Below are positions 1-7,023 of a stretch of DNA of 24,602 nucleotides, in pieces. Origin of the DNA: CAYNFP01 sp964396655 (GTDB taxonomy: Bacteria; Bacillota_I; Bacilli_A; RF39; UBA660); NCBI GenBank assembly GCA_964396655.1, contig CAYNFP010000011.1:1-24602 (forward strand), given 5' to 3'. The translations under genes were made by a program, and so were the position numbers. Below the pieces are notes generated by a model, which ran no database searches, had not been told where the DNA came from, and saw only the letters and a list, made by a program, of their open reading frames with translations. How positions within the stretch are numbered: the first letter of the stretch is position 1; every line of letters starts with the position of its first letter.

Positions 1-51
1 AAATACATTGTATCAGGTAACAAAATGTGCGGACACTTACTATTTCAATTT

Positions 52-77
52 GTAAGTTTAGTTTACTTGCTTTTTTT
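52..77 (+). terminator. probable terminator of a gene left of the window
   Basis: GTAAGT (52-57) can pair with ACTTGC (65-70), with one G-T pair and a 7-base loop, and seven Ts follow. The stem is short, so this is tentative. Bases 1-51 show no coding signal I can support. Confidence 0.45.
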
Positions 78-78
78 G

Positions 79-107
79 TTGATAACATTTTTATTTTATG
101 ATAAAAT
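79..107 (+). promoter_or_regulatory. sigma-A-type promoter of the lysyl-tRNA synthetase gene
   Basis: TTGATA (79-84), a 17-base spacer and TAAAAT (102-107). Transcription would start near 114. That excludes the upstream in-frame ATG at 98 and supports the ATG at 137. Confidence 0.7.
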
Positions 108-136
108 TTATTGTAAATGAAGTTGAGGTGTTATTT

Positions 137-1702
137 ATGTATTGGGCAAAAGAGATTGCTTTGGAAATAATAGAAAAAAGACCAAATAGAAAAGTATATA
201 CAGTTGCTAGTGGAATAAGTCCATCCGGGTTTATTCATATTGGTAATTTTAGAGAAATAGCTACTCCATATTTGGTTGCTTTAGAGTTGATGAAACTAGG
301 TAAAAAAGTTAGATATATTTTATCATGGGACGATTTTGATAGATTTAGAAAAACTCCTGGAAATATAGATCAATCATATAATAAATATATAGGAACTCCC
401 TATACAAGTATACCCAGCCCTTTTAATGAAGACGAAAGTTATGGTAAAACATTTGAAAATATTTTTATAAATGAACTAAAAGAAATGGGTATAGATAATA
501 TAGAATTTATTTACCAAACAGAAGAATATAAAAGTTTTAGATATTTAGATGATATAAAACTATGTATGTCTAAAAGAAAAGAAATATTTGATATAATTTG
601 TGGTTTTAAAACCCAACAATTTTGTGAAAGTGATAGGAAAAATTCTTATCCAATTAGTTTATATTGTAGTAAGTGTATGAAGGATTTAACTAAAATTATT
701 AGTTATGATGAAAATACTGGAGATATAACATATAAATGTGAATGTGGAAATGTTGAAACTGTAAATATAAATACTTATAATAATTTGAAACTTGTTTGGA
801 AAGTTGACTGGCCAATGAGGTGGAGACAAGAACAAGTTGACTTCGAATGCGGAGGAAGAGATCATTCTACAGAAGGCGGAAGCTTTGATGTGGCATCTAA
901 AGTATCAAGAGAAATATTTGGTTATGAACCACCAGTATATTCAATGTACGACTTTATAGGAATTAAAGGTGGAGAAATGAAAATGTCTTCATCTAAAGGA
1001 AATGTTATTACATTAACAGATTTATTAAAAATATATGACAAATATATAATTATGTGGTTTTATGCTAAATGCAAATGTTGTCAAGCATTTGATATAGCAT
1101 TTGATAATGATGTAATTAGATATTATCAGGAATTTGATAGATGGGTAAAAGTATATTTTGAAGGAAATATAGATGAAAAAAATAAAGATGCGATTAGTAA
1201 CACGAGAGTTACAAAAGAATATTTGAATTATCCAAATTTTAGTTATTTAGCAACATTCTTACCTATGGTAAATTATGATGAAGAACTATTAAAAGTATTG
1301 TTAAAAAAAGAAAATATTGATACTGAAAGTAAATATTTTAAAGAAAGACTTGAAAAAGCAGAGTTTTGGGTAAAAACTTATGGTAAAGAATATCAAGTAA
1401 GATTATTATGCGAAAATAATTGTGAATATTATTGCAATTTAACAGAACAAGAAAAAGCAAATATTTTAAAAACTATTAAAATATTAAATGAATCAAACTA
1501 TTCTTCATCTGATGAACTTCAAACATTGTTATATGATGTTGTTAAAAGCTATGTAACAGATGAAACGGAATTAAAGAAAACACAAAAAAAATATTTTGAA
1601 GATTTATATAATTTGATGTTAGGAGAATCTAGGGGTCCTAAATTAGGACTATTCTTAATAGCCGCTAACAAAGAAGAAATAATTAAATTGTTAACATTTT
1701 AA
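137..1702 (+). CDS. lysK: lysyl-tRNA synthetase, class I (archaeal type)
   Basis: Charges tRNA-Lys with lysine in the cytoplasm. The 521-residue product has the class I signatures: a HIGH-like PSGFIHIGN around residues 29-37 and a KMSKS-like KMSSSKGN at 282-289. Between them is a probable zinc knuckle (Cys177, Cys180, Cys201, Cys203). The C-terminal third is helical, as expected for the anticodon-binding cage, and the length is normal for the family. I chose the ATG at 137 because GAGGTG lies 7 bases upstream and an ATG at 98 would precede the expected transcript start. Most bacteria use the unrelated class II LysS; class I is the archaeal form, found in a minority of bacteria such as spirochetes and alphaproteobacteria. 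Neither a second lysyl-tRNA synthetase nor a T-box leader is visible here. The gene is monocistronic and convergent with dusB. Confidence 0.95.
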   Translation: MYWAKEIALEIIEKRPNRKVYTVASGISPSGFIHIGNFREIATPYLVALELMKLGKKVRYILSWDDFDRFRKTPGNIDQSYNKYIGTPYTSIPSPFNEDESYGKTFENIFINELKEMGIDNIEFIYQTEEYKSFRYLDDIKLCMSKRKEIFDIICGFKTQQFCESDRKNSYPISLYCSKCMKDLTKIISYDENTGDITYKCECGNVETVNINTYNNLKLVWKVDWPMRWRQEQVDFECGGRDHSTEGGSFDVASKVSREIFGYEPPVYSMYDFIGIKGGEMKMSSSKGNVITLTDLLKIYDKYIIMWFYAKCKCCQAFDIAFDNDVIRYYQEFDRWVKVYFEGNIDEKNKDAISNTRVTKEYLNYPNFSYLATFLPMVNYDEELLKVLLKKENIDTESKYFKERLEKAEFWVKTYGKEYQVRLLCENNCEYYCNLTEQEKANILKTIKILNESNYSSSDELQTLLYDVVKSYVTDETELKKTQKKYFEDLYNLMLGESRGPKLGLFLIAANKEEIIKLLTF

Positions 1703-1724
1703 AAGAGATTTAAATCTCTTTTTT
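1701..1724. terminator. bidirectional terminator between lysK and dusB
   Basis: A 22-base palindrome (AAAAGAGATT at 1701-1710 with its complement to 1722) has T-runs on both strands. It overlaps both stop codons and serves the two convergent genes. Confidence 0.85.
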
Positions 1725-2681
1725 ATATTGATTAATTATTTCTATAAGTTCTTCTTCTGAATTAACCTTATTTAATTTATTTTTATATTCTTTATTATTT
1801 GGTAAATTTTTTATATACCATAATGCATGTGTTCTTATTTCTAATAATGCTTGTTTTAAAGATGTATTTTCTTTTAATAAGTTAAAGTGGGTTATTATCA
1901 TATCAAGTCTTTCTTCATTAGTTGGTTTTTCTATTATTTTATTATTTTCTATATATTCTAAACATTCTTTAATAAACCAAGGATTACCCAAAACTGCTCT
2001 ACCTATCATTATAGCATCACACTTAGTTTCATTTAACATTTTTTTTGCATCATAAATTGTCTTAATATCTCCATTACCAATAACAGGAATTGTTACATTC
2101 TCTTTTACTTTTTTTATTATACTCCAATCAGAAGTACCTGAATATCCTTGCGCTCTTGTTCTTGGATGAACACATATTGCTGATGCTCCAGCTTCTTCAA
2201 TTTTTTTAGCAACTTCAACTGTATTAATACTGTTTGAATCCCATCCACTTCTTATTTTAACTGTTATTGGAGTATTAGTATTTTCAACTACTGATTTAAC
2301 AATATCATAAATTTTATCTGGATCTTTAAGTAAGGCAGAGCCTGCTTGAGATCTAATTGCTACTTTGGGAACTGGGCATCCCATATTTATATCTATAATA
2401 TCTGAATGAATATTATCTTCAATATATTTAGCAGCTTTTATAAAGGATTCTTTATCACTTCCAAATATTTGTATTGAAATTGGTCTTTCAAAATCATTTA
2501 TTTTTAATAAATCTATAGTTTTTTTACTATTATAAACAATTCCCATATTGCTTATCATTTCTGAATATATAAGTCCCGCCCCCATAGATTTTATAATGGT
2601 TCTATAACTCATATTAGAAATTCCAGCCATTGGAGCTAATACGATTTTATTATTAATTTTTATTTTTTCTATTTTCCACAT
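1710..2681 (-). CDS. dusB: tRNA-dihydrouridine synthase (DusB-like)
   Basis: FMN-dependent enzyme that reduces uridine to dihydrouridine in tRNA, in the cytoplasm. The 323-residue TIM-barrel protein has APMAGISNMSYRT near residues 16-28, NMGCPVPK with the catalytic Cys102, the HPRTRAQGYSG block near 172, the phosphate-binding GNGD, and GRAVLGNPW. Length is typical for the Dus family; assignment to DusB rather than another Dus is by overall resemblance. In Bacillus subtilis a dusB homologue sits next to lysS. Here the neighbour is instead a class I lysK in the opposite orientation, so the functional neighbourhood is kept with a different synthetase (inference). No ribosome binding site is visible before the ATG at 2681, and a TATATT lies about 7 bases upstream of it, so the mRNA may be leaderless or nearly so. 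Confidence 0.93.
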   Translation of the reverse strand: MWKIEKIKINNKIVLAPMAGISNMSYRTIIKSMGAGLIYSEMISNMGIVYNSKKTIDLLKINDFERPISIQIFGSDKESFIKAAKYIEDNIHSDIIDINMGCPVPKVAIRSQAGSALLKDPDKIYDIVKSVVENTNTPITVKIRSGWDSNSINTVEVAKKIEEAGASAICVHPRTRAQGYSGTSDWSIIKKVKENVTIPVIGNGDIKTIYDAKKMLNETKCDAIMIGRAVLGNPWFIKECLEYIENNKIIEKPTNEERLDMIITHFNLLKENTSLKQALLEIRTHALWYIKNLPNNKEYKNKLNKVNSEEELIEIINQYKKEI

Positions 2682-2703
2682 ATAAACAATATATCATTTT
2701 TTG

Positions 2704-2734
2704 ATAATAAAAAAAAGACTTTTTAAAGTCTTTT
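2704..2734 (-). terminator. terminator of the InlB-repeat-like protein gene
   Basis: Read on the minus strand, AAAAGACTTT pairs with AAAGTCTTTT (2713-2734), followed by a T-rich run. The stop codon lies inside the stem. Confidence 0.85.
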
Positions 2735-3785
2735 ACTGTTCTGTATAAACTGCTGTACAACTTATATTTTGAGTTACATTCGACACAATAATTATATTAT
2801 TTTCGCGTCTTACAGACCCGCCGGTACAAGTTGCAGTACTTAGTATGTAACTATCATCAGTTACAACAATTGGGAAACTTGCTGATGCCCCAGATACTAC
2901 TGATATACTTGAAGAACCGGTTGCTATGACTCCATGCGCTCCTGTATCCATTGAAACTGTATAAGTCGCTGCAGATTGAAGTTGTTTGAAGTTAACATTA
3001 CATATTGTGGCTTTAGTTAATTTCGCTATAGTAAATACTCCGCTTGCCCAAGTTCCTTTTTGATCATTAGTACAAGTTATCTCTGGAGTTCCATATCCTG
3101 AAGAAGCAGTTATATTTATTTCAACTTTTGTTCCATAATTATATTCCACAGTAGTAGCGCCTGAACCATTACTTACTTTTACTTCAACAGAAAATTTACT
3201 TAATTCATATGTAGCAGCGCAAGTTGTTTCAGCATTTATATTTTTAATTGTTAATTCACTTTTTTCTGAGCTCCACTCAACAACCTCGTTATTAGTACAA
3301 ACTGTTTCTTTATAAGCATATCCTTCAGTAGGAGTTATTTTTATTACTGCATCTTCTCCTCTAATAATTTTATTACTTGCTAATGGAGTCACAACGGCAT
3401 TGGTAGCAGTAATAGTTAATTCGTTAGTGGTTGTTACAAAATATAAACTACATGTTGTGTCTGCAGTATTTGCAGGTGTAAATGTCCATGCATCATCATC
3501 CCACTCATATGTTACTTTATTTGTACAAGAAGCCGTATTAAATGCATATAATTTCTCAGCTTCAGTTGTTGAACTGCTTATTTCACTTGATGATGAAATT
3601 AGCGTTGCATTAGTAGGCATTTCATTAACTTCCACATTATTTAAGTAATATCTATAAGTTACTGTATGTTTGACATCGCCTGGAGCATTTCCTTTTCTAT
3701 ATTCTAAATACCCAACAATTCCAAGGGCTAAACTTAAAATTGCCAATGCAGTTATAAATATCGCTATTGTCTTTTTATTCTTCAC
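2733..3785 (-). CDS. membrane-anchored surface protein with InlB B-repeat-like modules
   Basis: A 350-residue product with one N-terminal hydrophobic helix (about 7-27) and no C-terminal sorting signal, so probably an N-terminally anchored extracellular protein. The body carries four degenerate repeats of about 75 residues. Each ends in a CTN/CTG box and a second Cys 23-26 residues later: Cys87/112, 163/189, 238/262 and 320/343. The pattern (Y/V-rich strand, GY segment, CTN, FTI.N, TTC.V.F) resembles the divergent InlB B-repeat family. The paired cysteines suggest one disulfide per repeat (inference). The start is GTG at 3785, with GGAGGG 5 bases upstream. It has its own promoter, back to back with that of rplM. 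Adhesion or a structural surface role is plausible; ligand unknown. Confidence 0.7.
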   Translation of the reverse strand: MKNKKTIAIFITALAILSLALGIVGYLEYRKGNAPGDVKHTVTYRYYLNNVEVNEMPTNATLISSSSEISSSTTEAEKLYAFNTASCTNKVTYEWDDDAWTFTPANTADTTCSLYFVTTTNELTITATNAVVTPLASNKIIRGEDAVIKITPTEGYAYKETVCTNNEVVEWSSEKSELTIKNINAETTCAATYELSKFSVEVKVSNGSGATTVEYNYGTKVEINITASSGYGTPEITCTNDQKGTWASGVFTIAKLTKATICNVNFKQLQSAATYTVSMDTGAHGVIATGSSSISVVSGASASFPIVVTDDSYILSTATCTGGSVRRENNIIIVSNVTQNISCTAVYTEQ

Positions 3786-3816
3786 AATGACCCTCCGTAT
3801 CTTTTACCATAACATA

Positions 3817-3845
3817 ATTTTATAATTTTAGCATATATTTGTCAA
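3817..3845 (-). promoter_or_regulatory. promoter of the InlB-repeat-like gene
   Basis: On the minus strand: TTGACA (3845-3840), a 17-base spacer, TAAAAT (3822-3817). Confidence 0.8.
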
Positions 3846-3873
3846 TAAAATATATCATTATTTCAAATATAAA

Positions 3874-3902
3874 TTGACATACTTCAAATTATTTAGTATA
3901 AT
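3874..3902 (+). promoter_or_regulatory. rplM-rpsI promoter
   Basis: Perfect consensus: TTGACA (3874-3879), 17-base spacer, TATAAT (3897-3902). Its -35 lies only 28 bases from the -35 of the divergent surface-protein promoter. Confidence 0.9.
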
Positions 3903-3908
3903 TTTAAA

Positions 3909-3983
3909 CGGTACATTTTGATGGGAATATATTTGCTCTGGGAAGGTGGATATACGAACATATACTATAAAGAGGAGAAAAAA
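3909..3983 (+). promoter_or_regulatory. 5' leader of rplM, possible L13-type autoregulatory leader
   Basis: About 75 bases lie between the expected transcript start and the rplM ATG. The G-rich segment (about 3919-3950) followed by short AT-rich self-complementary pieces could fold. Bacillota commonly carry an L13 leader RNA here, but I cannot confirm the family fold by eye. AGAGGAG (3971-3977) is the ribosome binding site. Confidence 0.35.
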
Positions 3984-4412
3984 ATGAAGACATTTATGTT
4001 AAGAAAAGAAGATGTTGAACATAAGTGGTACATAATTGATGCTGATGGTAAAAACTTAGGTAGAGTTGCTACTAAAGCAGCACATGTATTACGTGGAAAA
4101 CATAAACCAACATTTACTCCACACGTAGATTGCGGAGATAATGTTATAATAATTAATGCTGGTAAAGTTAATTTAACTGGAGATAAATTAGATAAAAAGA
4201 TGTATTATAATCATAGTGGATTTCCAGGAGGATTAAGAGAAAGAACAGCAAAAGTTATGAAAGCAAAATATCCTATAGAAATGGTTGAAAGAGCTATTAA
4301 AGGGATGCTTCCAAAAGGAAGATTAGGAAGACAAATGTATACAAAGTTATTTGTATATGAAGGTGGAGAGCATAAACAAATTGCTCAAAAACCAGAAGTG
4401 TTGGAGGTTTAA
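3984..4412 (+). CDS. rplM: 50S ribosomal protein L13
   Basis: Large-subunit protein L13, 142 residues, the normal length. It shows the family's WYIIDADGKNLGRVAT opening, the GDNVIIINA segment, YYNHSGFPGG, and the KGMLPKGRLGRQ block. An in-frame ATG at 3921 would add 21 unrelated residues. I chose the ATG at 3984 because AGAGGAG sits 6 bases upstream and the L13 homology begins there. It forms the classic rplM-rpsI operon, with rpsI starting 2 bases after its stop. Confidence 0.98.
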   Translation: MKTFMLRKEDVEHKWYIIDADGKNLGRVATKAAHVLRGKHKPTFTPHVDCGDNVIIINAGKVNLTGDKLDKKMYYNHSGFPGGLRERTAKVMKAKYPIEMVERAIKGMLPKGRLGRQMYTKLFVYEGGEHKQIAQKPEVLEV

Positions 4413-4413
4413 G

Positions 4414-4809
4414 ATGGCTGAATCAAAAAAATATACAGCTACTGGAAGAAGAAAAGAAAGTGTTGCTAGAATTACACTAACTGAAGGCAAAGGTAAAATT
4501 ACAGTTAATGGTATTGATGTAAATAAATACATTCCATCTGAACTATTAGTTTTAGATTTAAAACAACCGTTGGCTTTAACTGAAACTTTAAATAAAGTTG
4601 ATATTGAAGTAACATCAGAAGGTGGAGGCTATAATGGCCAAACTGGAGCTATTCGTTTAGGAATATCAAGAGCACTAGAAAAATATAATCCAGAATTTAG
4701 AGCAATTTTAAAAGCTGCTGGTATGATTACTAGAGATGCTAGAATTAAAGAACGTAAAAAATATGGATTAAAAAAAGCCAGAAGAGCACCACAATTTAGT
4801 AAGAGATAA
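4414..4809 (+). CDS. rpsI: 30S ribosomal protein S9
   Basis: Small-subunit protein S9, 131 residues. It shows the N-terminal TGRRKESVARI motif, GGGYNGQTGAIRLGISRAL in the middle, and the basic tail ending in APQFSKR, which in this family reaches toward P-site tRNA. GGAGG at 4403-4407, inside the end of rplM, gives a 6-base spacing to the ATG at 4414 and makes translational coupling likely. A longer in-frame reading from 4351 overlaps rplM and is not S9-like. Confidence 0.98.
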   Translation: MAESKKYTATGRRKESVARITLTEGKGKITVNGIDVNKYIPSELLVLDLKQPLALTETLNKVDIEVTSEGGGYNGQTGAIRLGISRALEKYNPEFRAILKAAGMITRDARIKERKKYGLKKARRAPQFSKR

Positions 4810-4814
4810 TATAG

Positions 4815-4846
4815 AAAACTTCATATTGAAATATGAAGTTTTTTTA
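4815..4846 (+). terminator. rpsI terminator
   Basis: AAAACTTCATAT (4815-4826) pairs with ATATGAAGTTTT (4831-4842) around a TGAA loop, followed by more Ts. It overlaps the -35 of the next gene. Confidence 0.93.
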
Positions 4847-4855
4847 TAGTATAAT
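4826..4855 (+). promoter_or_regulatory. promoter of the HD hydrolase gene, embedded in the rpsI terminator
   Basis: TTGAAA (4826-4831) falls on the terminator loop and its flank. An 18-base spacer covers the U-tract, and TATAAT is at 4850-4855. Confidence 0.6.
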
Positions 4856-4881
4856 TTTATTAGGAAGTTAAAGGTAATTTT

Positions 4882-5595
4882 ATGATAGAAAAAGTAAAAG
4901 AAGAAGTAATTAAATTATTAGGGAGTGACAATTCTGGTCATGATATGCCACATATAAATAGAGTTTTAACTTTGGCTTTAAAATTTGCGGAAGAGGAAAA
5001 AGCAAATATAGAAATAGTTGCTTTAATTGCGTTACTACATGATGTAGATGATTATAAATTATTTGGTTTTGAAAATGCCGAGAATTTATATAATGCAAAA
5101 AGAATAATGGAAACTGCAAAAGTAAGCGAAGAAATAAAAATGCAAGTTTTAGAATCTATTAAAACCATTGGTTATAAAAAAAGATTAGAAGGTATTAGTC
5201 CCTTAACAATTGAGGGACAAGTTGTATCTGATGCCGATATGTGTGATACTATGGGCTCGAGTGGTATTTTGAGAGTACATACATACTGTATGAAAAATGG
5301 TAAACCATTTTTTGATAGAAATATTTTTCCGATAGAAGATATGAAAGCTGGTAAATATACGAGAAAGTGTGCAGATACCAGTGTATGTCATATATTTGAA
5401 AAAATTTTAAAACTTAAAGATTTAATGTTAACAGAATCTGGGAAAATTGAAGCAATTGAAAGACATAAAATAGTTGTAGATTTTTTATATCATTTATTTG
5501 AAGAAGAAAATGCATATGAATGGAAAGAATATTTAGATAAATATTTGAAAGAACGAGAAGAATTGAATTCTATTTTGTTAAAAATAAAAAAATAA
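4882..5595 (+). CDS. HD-domain metal-dependent phosphohydrolase
   Basis: A 237-residue cytoplasmic protein of the HD superfamily. Probable metal ligands are visible in order: His24 in SGHDMPHINRV, the His53-Asp54 doublet in LLHDVDD, and Asp117 in VSDADMCD. The architecture resembles stand-alone HD hydrolases of the YpgQ/YedJ type, which act on nucleotides or related phosphates. The substrate cannot be read from the sequence. AAAGG lies 8 bases before the ATG. It is transcribed from its own promoter overlapping the rpsI terminator, and no terminator is evident after it. Confidence 0.85.
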   Translation: MIEKVKEEVIKLLGSDNSGHDMPHINRVLTLALKFAEEEKANIEIVALIALLHDVDDYKLFGFENAENLYNAKRIMETAKVSEEIKMQVLESIKTIGYKKRLEGISPLTIEGQVVSDADMCDTMGSSGILRVHTYCMKNGKPFFDRNIFPIEDMKAGKYTRKCADTSVCHIFEKILKLKDLMLTESGKIEAIERHKIVVDFLYHLFEEENAYEWKEYLDKYLKEREELNSILLKIKK

Positions 5596-5614
5596 AAAAT
5601 GTAAATATGTTTAA

Positions 5615-5643
5615 TTGATAAATAAATTAAAAAGTGATAGAAT
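5615..5643 (+). promoter_or_regulatory. promoter of the 93-residue unknown gene
   Basis: TTGATA (5615-5620), 17-base spacer, TAGAAT (5638-5643). Confidence 0.65.
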
Positions 5644-5665
5644 ACTTTACTAAATGGAGGGTTTA

Positions 5666-5947
5666 ATGGGAAATAATTATACAGAAGAATTTAAAAAAAG
5701 AGTTAAGGAACTATTTGAAAACTCTATTATTTCATCAATTATTGAAAACCATACAGAAAAATTTTTAGATTTAGATAGTATTGATAAATCTTTATTATTT
5801 GAAATTTTAACAAATAGAGTTATATATATCCAACACTTTCTATCATCTAAGAATATAATTAAACTTTTTGAAGAAAATAAATCAGATTATGTATATAAAC
5901 TTGCTCAAGAGGCTTTAGAAGCTGAAGATTTATTAAAAGAATTTTAA
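5666..5947 (+). CDS. small hypothetical protein, 93 residues
   Basis: Family not recognised. The product is soluble, charged and probably all-helical, with no signal peptide, cysteines or membrane segment. The ATG at 5666 is preferred because GGAGGG (5656-5661) lies 4 bases upstream; the in-frame ATG at 5654 overlaps that ribosome binding site. The gene is bounded by its own promoter and a strong terminator, so it looks like an independent unit. It lies just before the Abi_2 gene, but nothing in the sequence ties the two together. Confidence 0.7.
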   Translation: MGNNYTEEFKKRVKELFENSIISSIIENHTEKFLDLDSIDKSLLFEILTNRVIYIQHFLSSKNIIKLFEENKSDYVYKLAQEALEAEDLLKEF

Positions 5948-5975
5948 AAAAGTATTACATTAATATTTGGTAAAT

Positions 5976-6000
5976 AAGAAACGTTAAGTTTCTTTTTTTA
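5976..6000 (+). terminator. terminator after the 93-residue gene
   Basis: AAGAAAC (5976-5982) pairs with GTTTCTT (5988-5994) around a 5-base loop, followed by a T-run. Confidence 0.85.
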
Positions 6001-6078
6001 TTTATGTAAAGTTTGTGAAATTGCTTTTATTAGAAATAAAACAATGATATACTTTTATAGTAAAGTAGGTGTAAGAAG

Positions 6079-7014
6079 TTGGGAGCAAAATTATTTAAAA
6101 CATTAGAAGAACAAATTGAAATTTTAAAAAGTAAAGGATTAGAGATAACTGATGAATTAAAAGCAAAGAATGTTTTATTAAGAGAAAATTATTTCTTTTT
6201 AAATGCTTATAGGTTTGTTTTTTATAATAAAGACGGAAGTAGAAAGTTTAATGCTGGTACAACATTTGATGAATTATATGCCTTATTTTATTTTGATAGG
6301 CAATTAAGGAATATAATTTTTAAGAATATTCTAATTATAGAAAATAACTATAAATCAATGATTAGTTATGTACTAAGTAAATCTTATGGATATAAAGAAA
6401 GAGATTATTTAAATCCTAATAATTTTGATAATACAAGACAAAAATCAAGGCAAATTAATGATTTAATTAGAAAGATAAAAAGACAAATTAGAGTTAATGC
6501 TACTCAGAATAGGGCAACTAGCCATTATATTAATAATTATGGATATATTCCTTTATGGGTAGGGGTTAAAGTATTAAGCTTTGGAATAATTAGTGAATTA
6601 TTTAGTATATTAAAGTTAGAAGATCAAAAAGCATTAGCTAGTATGTATAATATTGAAGTTGGAGACTTAGAAGGATATTTGCCAATATTAGCAAATTATA
6701 GAAATTTATGTGCTCATGAAGATATTGTGTTTGACAATAGAACACAAAAAGTCATTTCTGATACTAAATATCATTGTGTTTTGAATATAGAAAAGGATTC
6801 TGAGGCACAATATAAATATGGCAAAAATGACATATTTGCACTTATAATAATTTTAAAAAGTTTACTTACTGAAGATGATTTTAAAATGTTAATGAATGAG
6901 TTAATATATGAATTTGATGCATTAAGTGGGAAGCTTAAATCAATTGGTTTGGACCCAATATTGGAAAAAATGGGATTCCCTTCAAATTACAAAGAGATAA
7001 TGTATATAGAATAA
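6079..7014 (+). CDS. Abi_2 (AbiD/AbiF-type) abortive-infection protein
   Basis: A 311-residue protein of the Abi_2 family. Visible signatures are the N-terminal KTLEEQIEILKSKGL, ENYFFLNAYRF (36-46), the FDELYALFYFDRQLR block (63-77), IPLWVGVKVLSFG (157-169) and NYRNLCAHED (206-215). The last contains an R-x4-H HEPN ribonuclease motif (Arg208, His213). Abi_2 proteins give phage-abortive infection. The AbiF branch has been proposed as a ribonuclease toxin controlled by a small RNA and as an ancestor of Cas13 (published work on the family, from memory). The start is TTG at 6079 with AGGTG 7 bases upstream, suggesting restrained translation. Its stop overlaps the ribosome binding site of the HtrA gene 9 bases downstream, so the two are co-transcribed. 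Confidence 0.85.
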   Translation: MGAKLFKTLEEQIEILKSKGLEITDELKAKNVLLRENYFFLNAYRFVFYNKDGSRKFNAGTTFDELYALFYFDRQLRNIIFKNILIIENNYKSMISYVLSKSYGYKERDYLNPNNFDNTRQKSRQINDLIRKIKRQIRVNATQNRATSHYINNYGYIPLWVGVKVLSFGIISELFSILKLEDQKALASMYNIEVGDLEGYLPILANYRNLCAHEDIVFDNRTQKVISDTKYHCVLNIEKDSEAQYKYGKNDIFALIIILKSLLTEDDFKMLMNELIYEFDALSGKLKSIGLDPILEKMGFPSNYKEIMYIE

Positions 7015-7023
7015 GGAGGAAAA

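Noticed and set aside
3400..3648. 82-codon open frame on the plus strand
   Set aside because: It lies wholly inside the surface-protein gene on the other strand, has no ribosome binding site, and has hydrophobic low-complexity composition.
4910..5119. 69-codon frame on the minus strand
   Set aside because: It is antisense to the HD hydrolase and has no start signals.
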